A DNA stretch of 64,000 nt from Hsuehochloa calcarea (GCA_036346395.1 CM070599.1:31115232-31179231), one strand, 5' to 3'; numbered from the stretch's first letter, positions 23,719 to 35,999 are shown. The notes: generated from the letters alone by a model not told the origin. Program-made: numbers and translations.

Positions 23719-25930
23719 ATGGATAAGTTTTCTACTAAACCGCATATCTTCGATGGGCACGACTATGCTTATTGGAAAAATCGTATGCGCGTCTTTCTTG
23801 AGAGCGAGGGACAAGCTATTTGGGATGTTGTTAGAGCCCCGCTGGTTATTCCTGAAATTGCTACACCTGCTTCTGCAATTCTTTTGGCTAACAACAATAA
23901 AGCTAAGAATCTTTTATATGGTGCACTTGGTAGACAAGAATATGATCGAATTTGTAATCTTTCAACTGCGCATGAAATTTGGAACACTCGAAACATATCA
24001 TGAGGTTTCGTCCCAAATCAAAAAGGTGCGCCAAACTGTTTACAAGCGTGAATACAATAAATTCGAGATGCGTCCTAGAGAGAGCATCGATGACATTTTC
24101 AGTCGCTTTAATAAAGTAATTAATCAAATGAAAGCTGTTGATATTGAATATTCTCAATCTGAAAATGCCACCCATCTCTTGGCTGCAATCAACACCAAGG
24201 AGTGGGAGATGAAGGCTACTGCTATAGAAGAAAATGTTGATCTTTCAAGTCTTACTTTAGAATTGCTTTATAGTAAACTCAAGACTCATGAAATTAAAAG
24301 AGTTGATCATCCCAAGAAAGATAATTTAGCTTTGGTAGCGATCCTCTCAAAAGGCTTTTGATGACTCTTTTGAATCTTCTTCTGGATTTTCATTTGCTTG
24401 TTTATCTGCTATTCATGAAGAGGAGCTTGAAAGTATTCCTGAAACAGAGTTAGCTCTTCTTGCTAAAAAATTCACACGGGCCTACAATAATGTGAGAAAC
24501 AAAAGAGAGGTGGTCCGGTGACATGCTATGAATGTGGTGAGCTCAATCATATCCGCAAATTGCCCCAAGTCGAAAGGTAAGAGCAATCATAAGGAAGGAA
24601 AGCCGACTTGGAAGAAGCCTCCTTTCAACAAATCAAGGTATGAGGCTAATAAGCTTGTGAAGGTCGCCACCGGTCCTTGCCGCTTTGAGGATCAATCCTT
24701 GAGCGATGTGGATACCGGGAGTGAGGAGGACAAGGAGGAGGAGATCCTCAAGGCAAAAAGAAAGGGAAGGCCAAAGACTTCACCGGCATGTGCTTCATGG
24801 TCGACACCGACAACATTGATGATGATGAGGTATCTTTTTCTTATGATGAGCTTTCTGCTAAATATGATTCTATAGTTGAGCAATTGCTTAGTCAAGATGA
24901 AGCGCTAGAATTTGTTATGACGAAAAATAAGAAATTAGAGTCAAAGATTAACAAACTAAAAGTAGAGCTTAAAATGCTAAGACTCTTGAACTCGATGAAT
25001 GTTTATCTTGTCATGCTATGCACTCGAAATTACTAAGTTACAAACCGCTCATAATATTTCTCAGACAACAACTTGAGAATGCTAGATCCGAACTAAATGA
25101 AATTAAAAGTGCTCCTTGTGAAAAATGTTTAGAATCTAGTAAATTGATTGCTTTTGATGTGTTTGATTCTAGCCCTTGCACTTCATGTTTAGAAAAGGAA
25201 CGTGAAATCAAAGATATCTTAGAAGTCGCTAGAGTCAAATATGCTAAGCTTAAGGACAATATTGAAAATACTACTTGTGCTTCTTGTTCCGCTCTTAAGC
25301 TTGAAATTGCTTTGTATAAGGAGAAATCTATGGATAAAACTTGTGATGCTTGTGTTAACTTGAGAAAAGAAAATGCTTACCTTCATGATACATTAGAGAA
25401 ATTTTCTAAAGGTAAGAAACAATTAAACATGATTCTTGACAAGTCTAAAACTCCTTATAAGAAGCAAGGTTTAGGATTCAATTCTTTTCAAGACAATTCA
25501 AACCCAAAAGTCATTCAAGTCTTGGAAAAGGTTTAATTGAATTCAAAACCCAACTCGCAAAAACATCTTTTAAATCTGCAGGTTTTGCTCAACCTTGTAT
25601 TAATTCTAATGGTGCTTCTTCTAGTGGTACCAAGTACCATTGCACTTATTGCAAGAAAGGTGGGCATTTGATTGAATTTGTTGGCGAGGTTGAAAAATGA
25701 TAGGAAAAATTTTGATAGAATTTCATTCATGCAACCTAGAGCTTCTATTAGACATGGTAACATTGAAAAGAATAAACCGGATTAGGATTTTCTCTCATGC
25801 AAATCATTATGTTCCTAAATATCCTAATTCTAATGTTTATCGATGGCGGTCCGATCATTGTGGTCACCGGCCGACCGCTTTGGTCACGGTTCGATCACAA
25901 ATTCAACGCCGGCCGACCGCCCATGGATGA
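23719..25930 (+). pseudogene. Copia C gag (UBN2-type, zinc knuckle, coiled-coil tail), frameshifted
   Basis: Gag starts ATG at 23719 (MDKFSTKPHIFDGHDYAYW) and shifts frame near 23990, continuing as YHEVSSQIKKVRQTVYKREY to the stop near 24360. A zinc-knuckle segment (CYECGELNHIRK) near 24525 has lost frame before its last cysteine. A lysine/glutamate-rich, probable coiled-coil tail with CxxC pairs (CTSCLEKE, CASCSALK, CDACVNLR) spans 25018-25536, as in other long Sirevirus gags. A palindrome cluster at 25845-25925 lies in what should be coding sequence. Gag would form the virus-like particle; this copy is broken. Confidence 0.85.
25845..25925. repeat. CGGTCCGA/GGCCGACCG motifs inside the copia C gag-pol region
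   Basis: GGCGGTCCGATC, CCGGCCGACCGC, ACGGTTCGATC and GCCGGCCGACCGCCC occur within 80 bases. This is the same motif family that clusters in the LTRs, but here it is between gag and protease. The flanking sequence reads as ordinary gag-pol. Confidence 0.75.
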
Positions 25931-26099
25931 TTCAAGTCTCATTTTAATTTAAACATTGCTCATAACCGAATGTTAGATGAAATCAAGGATAGTACTTCGG
26001 TTTGTATACTCCTTGAGACGTGTGTCTCAAAGATCGATTCCTAAATCTTGTTTATCTAACCCGATGATTGAGACACATCGCTCTTTGTTCCTTGATTTT

Positions 26100-29000
26100 C
26101 GTGGATTATCGCGAAAAGGGAAGAACACGTGGTTCGTTGACTCGGATGTTCACGCCACTTGACCGGAACTCAAAATGGTTCACCTCTTTCACGCGAGCAA
26201 CAGTGATGACTTCATCACCTTTGGAGATGATACACAAGGGCGAATTGAAGGAACAGGATCAATTAGGGTAAACAACAAATTCATTCTAAAAGATGTCGCT
26301 CTTGTGGACAAACTTAGGTATAATCTTCTTTCTCGCTTCTCACTTCTTGATGATGGGTATGAGACTGTTTTTAAGAAAAATGCTTGTCGTGGTGCTTGAT
26401 TCTACCGTGAGCTTGTGTTTGGAATCTCTAGAGTTGGTAGAATTTTTGAGCCGATTTTTCGAATCTCTTCTTGGATCTATTAAATGTTTGCTTACATCTT
26501 CTTCTCGATTTACGGCTTTGGCATCGACGCTTGGGGCACATTGGTTTTGATCATCGACACGAGTTAGCAACCTTGATCTCATGAGAGGCTTGCCCAAACT
26601 CAAAGTCACAAGGATGTCAGATGTGCGCCAGTAGGCATGGCAAACAAGTTGCCGCCACACCCTCTCAGGACTATGGTTATGACCGACGGACGTGATGCTT
26701 GCTTCATATGGATACTGTTGGTCCCGCTAGAGTCCTGGATCGGTGGAAAATGGTATATTCTTGTTATAGTTGATGATCTTTCTAGATATACTTGGGTGTT
26801 CTTTCTTACTTCAAAAGATGAAGCTTTTGGTTATTTTCATGACCTTGTTCTTCGCTTGGCTTCGAGCTTCTCGGTGCTTTGAGAGCGATTCGCAGTGATA
26901 ATGGCACGGAGTTCAAAAATACTTCTTTTGCTTCTTTTGTGCCGAGCGTGGTATTGAGCATCGCTTCTCCTCTCCACACGCCCTCAACAAAATGGCGTGG
27001 TGGAAAGGAAGAATAGGACCTTGGTCGAAATGGCTAGGACGATGCTAGACGAGTATAACACACCGAGGAGATTTTGGGTCAAGCTATTGCTATCGCTTGC
27101 CATATTGCCAATCGTGTCTTTTTGAGACCTTCTTTAGGCAAGACTCCTTATGAGCTTCGCTTTGGTAGAAAACCCTCTGTTTCGCATTTTCGAGTTTTTG
27201 GATCAAAATGTTTTATCCTTAAGACAGCAACTTAGATAAATTTGAATCAAGAACTTTTGATGGGGTATTTTTGGGTTATCCCGCTCATTCGAGGGTTTTG
27301 AGTTTTTAATATCGAGACTAACATTATTCAGAGACTTGTAATGTCACTTTTGATGAGACTAGCCCCGAGCTAGATCAATTGCTACAGATGATTTACAGTG
27401 ACAGAGAGTATTTTTGTGGAGGAAGATGAGGACGGTTAATGTCATTCCTCATCACGCCGAGGCGCCCATATTGATACAAGAACTCGCCACGCCTACTTCA
27501 CCTTCATTGAGGCTCTCGCCGCATCATCATCATCGCAGATACTCATGAGGTCGAAGAAACAGATCTCACCCGGCGCCCACTTCGCATTCAAAGACAAAGA
27601 TCCTCCGAATGATAATAGGTAATCTACATGAGCGAGTCACTCGCCTCGGTATAATAATCCAAATCTCTACTCTCATTCGGCTTTTGTTGCTTCTTTTGAA
27701 CCCCGCATATATCACATGCTTTATCCGATTCTAGTTTGGGTAAATGCCATGCATGAGGAGTTAGAGAATTTTGAAAGAAACAAAGTTTGGAACCTAGTAG
27801 AACCTCCTAGTGGTCATAATGTTATAGGAACCCGTTGGGTGTTTAAGAATAAACAAGGTGAGGATGGTTCTGTGGTTAGAAATAAAGCCAGATTGGTAGC
27901 TCAGGGTTTCAGCCAAGTTGAAGGGTTAGATTTTGATGAGACATTTGCTCTGTTGCTAGACTAGAAGCCATTCGCATTTCGCTTGCATTTGCTGCATCAA
28001 AAGGTTTTAAATTATATCAGATGGATGTTAAAAGTGCCTTTTTAAATGGTTTCATAGATGAGGAAGTGTATGTTAAGCAACCCCCTGGCTTTGAGGATCC
28101 CAAATATCCAAATCGTGTTTTCAAGCTATCTAAAGCATTGTATGGTCTTAAACAAGCCCCTAGAGTCTGGTATGATAGACTTAAGACCTTCTTGCTTAAA
28201 AATAATTTTGAGATGGGTAAAGTGGATAAAACTCTATTTATTCTTAGACGTGACAATGACTTCTCGCTTGCTCAAATTTACGTGGATGATATTATTTTGG
28301 TGGTTCCTCTAATGCTCTTATTTCCAACTTTTCCGACACTATGTCCGTGGAATTTGAGATGAGTATGATGGGAGAGCTTAATTACTTTTGGGACTTCAAA
28401 TCAAGCAATGCAAGGAAGGAACTTTCATCCATCGACGAAGTACACTAAAGATCTACTCAAACGCTTCAACATGGGTGATCTGCAAGCCAATTTCCACTCC
28501 CATGGCAACTTCGATCGCTTTGGATCCGGATGAGGAAGGAGAAGTCGTGGATCAACGCGAGTACCGCAAACATGATCGGCTCCTTCTCAGATTTTGTGGC
28601 CTCGAGACCGGACATTCACTTCACGGTATGCCTTTGTGCAAGATTTCAGCGTCTCGAGAACTTCCCATCGCCAAGCCGTTTTATATTCGTGTATTTACAC
28701 TCTACCCTCCTATATGGCATTTGGTATTCTGCTCTTCACTTTGTCCATTAGAGGTTTTTCGATTCGATTTTATGGTCGTTTGTTAGATAGGAAGAGTACC
28801 TCGTGCACTGTCACTTCCTAGGCACTTCTCTTGTATCTTGGTCTTCTAGGAGCGGTCTTCATTGCACAATCCATCACGAGGCGAGTATGTAGTCTCTTTG
28901 CTAGTTGTCAGAGCTGATTTTGTGGATGACGCCTACTTTGAAAGATTATGGGTTAAACTTTGCTAGTGTTCCTCTTTTCTCGTGATAACACTTCGCTATT

Positions 29001-29213
29001 AATATTGCTAAAACCCAAAGGCAACATTCTAGGACTAAGCACATAGACATTCGCCACTTCCTTAAAGATCATGTTGAAAAAGGTGATATTGTGATGCACT
29101 TCGTAGAGTCCGATGCTCAATTGGCGGATATTCTTACCAAGCCATTAGATCAAACCAGGTTTGCAACCTTGAGAAGTGAGTTGGGGGTAATTTATCCCTA
29201 TGGGTTGGTTTGA
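26100..29213 (+). pseudogene. Copia C pol: protease, integrase, reverse transcriptase, RNase H (heavily frameshifted)
   Basis: Protease begins near 26130 with WFVDSDVHAT, in place of the usual DSG(C/A) motif, followed by FGDDTQGRIEGTG. Integrase follows from about 26745 (WYILVIVDDLSRYTWVFF, later QNGVVER-like). Reverse transcriptase starts at 27740 (NKVWNLVEPP, GTRWVFKNKQG, KARLVAQGFSQVEG) and continues from 28021 (MDVKSAFLNGFIDEEVYVKQ, LYGLKQAPRVWYDRL, IYVDDIIL, the catalytic motif). RNase H pieces lie at 28550-28900. The C-terminus reads HIDIRHFLKDHVEKGDI and ADILTKPLDQ, with a stop at 29211-29213. At least ten frame breaks are needed to follow it, many of one or a few bases. No envelope-like frame follows. 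Confidence 0.88.
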
Positions 29214-31050
29214 GGGGGAGTTTGTCCTTTTCTAATCTTTTCTTGTTCTTTTGGTCTTTTATTGTTCTTTTTCTGAACTTAGTGATCTTTTCGAACTTTT
29301 TAGGTTTTTAGGCTTTTTAATTGCATCTCATCGTGTCATATTGCATTCATATGAAAAATACAACAAGTAGTTACAACAAGTGGTATGAAAAATCCAAAAA
29401 GATGCATTGTAATATAAGATTTTCTGCTTATCTTTAAAAATTGATGAAGCTTTGCCTATTACCCTTTAGAGCTTTTGTATTTCAATTCTTGCTCAATGTC
29501 ATGTCTAGTTCTTTGACTTGCTAGAATTATCATGCTTTTACATGTGTAGCTAAGTCTTTGCTATATGAGCTAGAATCTTTTAAACAACCCAAACTAAGAA
29601 ATTGCAATTTGTGGATGTTTTAGCGAGTTGCGCAATTAGTGCTCCTCTTGTGACATTGGCCCTGTCAAAATTGCTTTGTTAGCTCTTTGATCTAAAATTG
29701 ACCATTACTTGAGCTTTTGTGTTCTTGAGATTCTAAAACTGCTCATGTGAAAAAAATGAAAATCAAGATTGTCTTATGCTTAAATTGTGCCAAACTATTC
29801 TTACGAGACTGCTTGTCAAATGACATGAACTTGGAGATAGTTTGATGAACTGACGATCTCATGGGGACCGCTTGTCGAAATGACATGAACCTCAAGATTT
29901 GTCGCCTGTAGAAGCTTAGAAAGAGTTTGTGGATGGCTCCTAGTCCGTGATCTTCTTTACTAAGATATACCTTTAATCAACTTTTGGTCGAAGCTTAGGA
30001 TGAGTTTGTGGATGGCTCCTAGTCCGTGATCTTGTCACTAAGTTAGATCATTAGTCAACTTCAATATTCAATGCAAATGAGAAAATGTTGACAAATGGGC
30101 GTTTATAAAATATTGAGCAAAATGATTCAATACGGGACTTGATTGACTCTTAATGTGGTCTTTGTTAGATTTTTGATGTTACTTTGACATTTTGACATGG
30201 CCAATTTCACTTTAGGATCCCTGTTGATGAACTTGCTGAATTTGAAGCGTTGCTTAAATTGATCAAATCTACTGCTTTACTTTTGAGCCTTTGTGCTTAG
30301 CTTTGATATATATGTCTTACCATGATCTTGCTAGCTATTTGTCGGACTGATATCTTGTTTGTGCAATAATTAGAGATACTAGCTTGTTCTTTTGGGTAAT
30401 CTCCAAAGCTTCTTGTAATCAAAAATTGAAAAAATACAAAAATTGAAGTCACTCCATTGCATTTCATGCATATTCCTCTTTATGCTTCTTTTGTTTCTGC
30501 TTCTTCCTTTATTCTCTATTTTGTTATCTCTGGATGAGAGGAAGGCGTGATTCCTTGATGAATCCATTGTCAAAGGGGGAGAAGATGTGTTAAATGAGAA
30601 GAGAAGATGTGTTAATTATTCTCTATTTCTTTATTGGGGGAGAAGATTGGGGGAGAAGTTTATACAAAGGGGAGAAACTGAAAATTTGAAATTTGATGAT
30701 CATAGTGAGGGGGAGTTCTTGAGTTGCATTCTTATTGTCTTATTGAATATTCTGAACTTGAATTGCATTCTTTTATACTCACAATGATCATAGGTCAATT
30801 GAACAAGTGTTCTTTCATATGGACCTCATGTGAGAATTTTGACCCTTTTCTGGAAATCAAAGTTTTTATGCTTTCTTTTGCCTTGTCTCACATGCCTATA
30901 CCATTCTGATGCCAGCTTGGTCATTTTCATTGCTTTTTCTTGCTTATGGACCAAGTTGTGCCTTTGTGCGAAAACTACGAGTAAACTCGTTTTCAAACCT
31001 CTTACTTACATTTTCTGGATAATTGCCAATGTGTTCATCAAGGGGGAGAT
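29214..31050 (+). promoter_or_regulatory. Copia C 3' non-coding region with several polypurine tracts
   Basis: The tract used for plus-strand synthesis is AAGGGGGAGA just before the 3' LTR at 31051. Further G5AG-type tracts occur at about 29211, 30572 (AAAGGGGGAGA), 30640, 30651 and 30704. Multiple copies of this motif upstream of the 3' LTR are a known Sirevirus feature. A direct repeat with TTTGTGGATGGCTCCTAGTC occurs near 29928 and 30006. No long open frame is present. Confidence 0.8.
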
Positions 31051-32848
31051 TGTGGATTTCATGGGGATATGCTCTAGATCTTAGGATGATGTGACAATTG
31101 GCAATGGCGTTTACGGTTTGTAGTTTCACGTGTTTTCGACAAAGCTACTAGGTGTATTCTCGATGGGGCGGTCCGACCGGTCCCTGCAATGGTCCGATCG
31201 GTCCCAAATCGGTCGGACCGGCCATGTGGGGCGGTCGGACCGGCGATGACCAAAGTGGTCAAAATTAGCTGGGCCAAAAATAGGTGTTGTAGGTAAGTGA
31301 GGGGATCCCAATGCACTTGGTCTCATAATTTTTGGAGTCTCCAGTAAGAAGTTCTATTGGATTTAAGTTTCCAGAAGGTTTCGGTTTTTGAGGGTATGAA
31401 ATTCGGCTAAGTCCTTGGTGGCGGTCCGACCGGCTCACAGGGAGCGGTCCGACCGGCCATGGGGCGGTCCGACCGGCTCACCTGGAGCGGTCAGACCGGT
31501 AATTACTTGAACGTCGGCCAACTTCGTGGCGATGTTGATTTGTTAGGTCAAAGTCATTGGTTTCATGGCATATGATTTGCATGATGCATGTTTTGACTAA
31601 CATGGGTCAAGTTGTGAAGAACTTGTTCCCGAATTCGTGTTTTCTTGTCTGTGGTTGTGCAGGTAGCTTGGTGGTCAACGACGGTCAACGGCGAGGAGAA
31701 TCGGGACTAGACTTGAAGAGTTGAGGTCCAGAACGATCGACGATGCCGGGTGAGGTCAACGACTCAAGCGTGACACAAGATGGACAAGGGTGACCTATTG
31801 GCGAATCCATGGCACATGGTGAAGCGGTTTAGGTCAAAAGTTAAAGACGGCGCGCAAGCGTGCGTGTGTGACCCGCTTGTTAGTGGGCCTTAACGGAGCC
31901 CAATTAAGTCAAACCCTAAGAGTTTTAGGCCTCCACTATAAATAGGAGGAGATGGTGGTGCACCTCTCCTCTCTCGCCTCTTTGTGTTTTCAAACCCTAA
32001 TTGTCTTTAGGGAGTTGAGGTGGAGGCTAGGGCTCTTGATGGTTTGTGGTGAATTTCGTGATCCTTGATTGTCTATCGATCCATGATGGTGTGAATGTAA
32101 TCCGGCTTCAATCACGAAATCAATCTATGCAAGGTTTGCTTGAGATAAGTCTCTTTTCGCTCTTGCTTTCAATTTGGTGATTTTAGGGCTTTCTTTGATC
32201 CGCGAGTTTGTGATTGATTCTTTCACGTGAATTAGCTTGCCGTGATATGTGTGAATCTATCTAGCATCATCTTGATCATCAATCTCTCACGAACAAGCGT
32301 TAGGATCAAGTTTTCGTTCTACCCGCTTTAGACCTTCGTTAATCAATTGACAATTGCTCAAGATCGCTCCAAGAATTATCATAATATTCGATTGGAATAG
32401 GTCCTCAATAGCATATAGAAGGTGTGTGCAAAGTTTCATAAAGATTGGAGTTGAGAATCAAAAGTTTCACCTAATTGCAACTTCGCCATCGGCTGATTTT
32501 ATCGCTGCGGATCGGTTTCGAGTCGCCGGTCGATCGCCCGTCATCACCGGTCGATCGATTTTGGAGCGGTCCGACCGCCAAAGACAACGCCGGTCGATCG
32601 CCCGCAATCGGTCCGACCGGTTGAGTATAACGGTCGATCGCCTGTCGTGAGTCTTGGTAATCTTAGTTGATTTTGTTATATTGCTTAGGGTTTAATTGGA
32701 TTCAATACTAGTCTTCCATTGATCGTATATTGATCTTCATAGCTTTCTAATAGCTACTGGAGTTAAATTGTATTGAGTTCATAATTTGTGAAAAAGTGAG
32801 CGTGCTCCTATTCACCCCCCCCCCTCTAGTCGCCTTTACGGTCCAACA
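31051..32848 (+). repeat. Copia C 3' LTR
   Basis: It starts TGTGGATTTCATGGGG and ends CGGTCCAACA. TATAAATA lies at 31937-31944. Palindrome clusters (CGGTCCGACCGG, CGGTCGGACCGG) are at 31167-31500 and 32515-32645. The 3' C-rich block (TTCACCCCCCCCCCTCTAG) is shared with the other Sirevirus-type LTRs in the window and is one or two Cs longer than in the 5' LTR. Confidence 0.95.
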
Positions 32849-32995
32849 TAAATCACTAGGTTTCAAGTAGTGATGCCAAAGCTCACTAGGACTTTATGAT
32901 TTATGGATCTTGAACTTACTATATGATGTTGGAGGGAAACATGGTTTAGAAAATATAGTGGGAGTATCTTTTATTGACTGTTGATGATTAAGTTC

Positions 32996-33222
32996 GACCA
33001 GGTATGGACTGGTCATATAGTGATACGACCAGATCGATACTAGTCGTATAGTGATACGATCAGATCCAGACTAGTCGTATAATGATACGACCCGATCCAG
33101 TCTAGCCCAGATTAGTCGTATAGAGATACGACCGAGTCCAGACTAGTTCATATGATGATACGATTGGATCCAGACTAGTCGTATAGAGATATGAGCTGGT
33201 CGTAGACTGGTCGAACATGATC
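32996..33222 (+). repeat. 31-bp repeat x 7 with built-in hairpins in the copia B leader
   Basis: Seven units of about 31 bases follow the pattern GACCAGATCCAGACTAGTCG + TATAGTGATAC. In the best units TCGTAT-AGTG-ATACGA forms a 6-bp stem with a 4-base loop. Units vary in length (the fourth is longer). The array lies between the resumed LTR/leader and gag. Related CTGGTCGxxxGGTC phrases occur in the first part of copia B near 20560. Confidence 0.85.
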
Positions 33223-33297
33223 ACCAACATGAGTGTCTAATAGAAGATCTTACATAAACATAGTGTTGAATCTTTGCATATATTTATGTTGTAGATC

Positions 33298-34815
33298 ATA
33301 GCACCTACTACTTCTACACCTACCGTTAACTTGCGATCTATTCTTGATAAAGAAAAACTAAATGGTACAAACTTCATTGACTGGTTTCATAATCTGAGAA
33401 TTATTCTCAAACAAGAAAAGAAGAAATATATTCTAGGGGGTCCCTATCCCGAGGAACCGAGTGTTGATGCTCCTCATGCTTGAAAGAATGCTTATGAGAA
33501 GCACTGCAATGAAGCAGTCGATGTACACTGCCTAATGCTTGCAACCATGAACTCTGAGCTTTATAAGCAATATGAGACCACAGATGCTTACAATATGATT
33601 GTAAGTTTGAAGGGTATGTTTCAGGATCAAGCAAGGGCAAAGAAGTTTAGCACCTCTAAGGCATTGCTTTCTTCTAGGCTGTCAGAAGGTAACCCGATCA
33701 ATCCTCATGTGATCAAAATGACTGGTCGCATTGAGCTTGGTTTTCCCCTTAGCCAAGACTTGGCTACTGATGTGATTCTTCAATCGCTCCTGCGAGTTTT
33801 GAGCCTGTCATATTGAATTTTCATTTGAATGACATAGAGAAGTCAATGATTGAGTTACATGGTATGTTTAAGGGTGCTAAGGAGAGCATTAAGGAAAGCT
33901 CCAATCATGTGATGATGGTTCAAAAGACTACTAGCTTCAAGAAGAAGGGTAAGTTAAGGGAAAGAGCAAAGGAAAGACTCAAAATGAGATCGAGAGTCTC
34001 AAGCTAAGCTTAAGAAGCTCAAGTTGGGTCCTAAGCTTGATACAAAATGTTACCATTATTACAAGACTAAGCATTGGAAGAGAAATTGCAACAAGTACTT
34101 GGCAGAGATAAAAAAGAACAAAGAAAGTAAGACTTCCAGTTCAGGTATAAATGTTATACAAATTAATCTGGCTACTTCTCCTACATGTTCTTGTGTATTT
34201 GATACATGATCGGTTGCTCATATTTGCAATTCGATGCAGTGACTAATAAGAAGTAGAAGTTTGGCAAGAGGAGATGTTGATCTTCACGTGGGCAATGGAG
34301 CAAGAGTTGCTGCATTAGCTATTGGCACTTTACTATTAGCTTTACCTTCAGGATTAGTTATGGAATTAAATAATTGTTATTATGTTCCAGCCTTAAGCAA
34401 AAATATTATTTCTGTTTCATGTTTAGGAGCAGAAGGTTATGAATTCAGAATAAAGAATAATTATTGTTCAATTTATTTTGAAGATATACTTTATGGCCAT
34501 GCTCCATTGGTAAATGGATTGTATGTTCGAATCTTGAGGATATGCCTGTCTATAAGCGTTAACGCTAAGAGACTTCGACCTAATGAATTGAACCCCACTT
34601 TTGTTTGGTATTGTCGTTTAGGTCATATAAATGAGAAGCGCATGATGAAGCTCCATAAAGATGGTCTTCTAAACTTATTTGATTTTGAATAATTTGAAAC
34701 ATGTGAATCTTGTTTACTTGGCAAGATGACAAAGACGCCTTTCATGACCAGTGGTGAGAGAGCAAGTGACTTACTGGCTCTTGTACATAAGGATATATGT
34801 GGACCAATGGTCACT
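33298..34815 (+). pseudogene. Copia B gag-pol remnant, truncated in the integrase
   Basis: Gag begins at 33298 with ATA where ATG is expected, then APTTSTPTVNLRSILDKEKL and NGTNFIDWFHNLRIILKQEK. An in-frame TGA is at 33481. It continues with EKHCNEAVDVHCLMLATMNS, LATDVILQSLL and NHVMMVQKTTS. The zinc knuckle is degenerate (CYHYYKTKHWKRNC). Protease reads CVFDT then a stop where DTGS would be, followed by LHVGNGARVAALAIGT and NNCYYVPALSKNIISV. Pre-integrase is LGHINEKRMMKLHKDGLL, then CLLGKMTKTPF and DLLALVHKDICGPM. Copia sequence ends about 34815. Stops and shifts make it inactive. Confidence 0.9.
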
Positions 34816-35999
34816 AGCATGGCGTAAATGTGCTTGAACAATTCCAGAGGCATTGCAAGCCATGCCCCTAGTTCTAGGGCTAAGTCCTGCCACGCCACAG
34901 CTTCAGGATGCAATTATGTTTTTATCACAGGTTCAAATACAATTCTGATCCAAAACATATGCCCAGCACATAAAACTGATGATGGGTGCATAAGACGATG
35001 GTGGGTGCTATAAACACCAATATGCCATAAATGATCAGCCTTTGCCAGATTCTAGACAAAAGGTACACTTAATATTAAATCGTATAAATTCATCAGGAGA
35101 ATCATATACTTCTCGACATTACAAGTGCAAAGTTCATAGTTGGTAGTAGCGGTTACTTTTTTGCTTAATTTTTCAAAATGAGTCCTATGGTTCTTTGCAT
35201 TTAATAATTGTAATACTTCCTAATTTGAACGAATGTAATCAGGACTTAGACGGTATGTTTAACCTTGTGACATGAACATAATGTGGCTCATTGGAGCTTA
35301 GTGCTTCCAATTATTTTTATCGATGGCTAATGAAATTGATACCTGAACGAAGTTCCATATGCGGTTGTAGCTCCCCTCCGAACCCTCAGGTAGCATAAGC
35401 ACCTCACCAGCCTCGTTGCTTATGCGTGCCAACTCCCTTCCATGTGAACGGGTAAACAATGTAAATAAATTCATCAACCGTGACATGGGAAATTTCTAGG
35501 GGAACTAAAATTAACTCATGTAGTAGGCATTGATGGGGCCCTGTCTGGATACGTGCCCGTTCATGTGAACTCGTCGTACTCGTCTACGATATCATCGTTA
35601 GACAAGTGGCCCTCCCCTATGTCCACTTGGGTCATGGCAGGTCGAAGTTGTAGGCGCGCGACGCCGTGGAGCCACCGGGGGTAGTTGACAAACTGGGAGC
35701 TCCGATGGATCTGCAGCATGTCCCTAGACCGATTAGATCGGTCATCCCACTCCAACACGTAAGCACGGTGATAATGGGCCCAGCTGGTGTGTCGGTACCT
35801 AGCCTTTGGTTAATCCTGCCATGCAAACAAGTTCATTGTTAACATTGAAACTACTACCTACGATGGAAATGAATAACGATAGGTACCCTTGCCCATGCAG
35901 GTTCATATTAGTCCAGAACTCCATCGGTGGACATTCTTAAAGCTTCCCAACCTGTCTCATCGCCCGATGGGGCATGTGGTACTCCACCGCATGGAAATA

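Larger units (their letters stand above)
21887..32848 (+). mobile_element. Copia C: full-length Sirevirus-type copia retrotransposon (11.0 kb) with two LTRs
   Basis: LTRs at 21887-23659 (1773 bp) and 31051-32848 (1798 bp) are collinear. The primer binding site TGGTATCAGAGC follows the 5' LTR, and a polypurine tract precedes the 3' LTR. Internal order is gag, protease, integrase, reverse transcriptase, RNase H, then a 1.8-kb non-coding stretch with several extra polypurine tracts, a Sirevirus trait. Gag-pol has many frameshifts and small deletions, so it cannot be autonomous. Flanks are TCATA (21882-21886) and TAAAT. A 3-base deletion at the right junction would restore a TCATA duplication, which is inference. 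Confidence 0.93.
20377..34815 (+). mobile_element. Copia B: Angela/BARE-like copia element, interrupted by copia C and cut at its 3' side by a Mutator-like element
   Basis: It starts near 20377 with (TA)TTGGTGATATGCCCTAGA, the Angela/BARE LTR opening (TG changed to TA). LTR and leader run to 21886, where copia C (21887-32848) is inserted. The leader resumes at 32849 with a 31-bp repeat array, then gag-pol at 33298-34815. Pol stops early in the integrase, where Mutator-like DNA begins. The 5' LTR end and its primer site were not located, and the 3' LTR is absent. Confidence 0.75.

Noticed and set aside
29214..31050. Envelope-like gene in copia C, as some Sireviruses have
   Set aside because: After the pol stop only short frames remain, with polypurine tracts and direct repeats. 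No transmembrane or envelope-like frame is visible.
32996..33222. Array of short repeats resembling a CRISPR
   Set aside because: The units are contiguous without unique spacers and lie in a plant retrotransposon leader.
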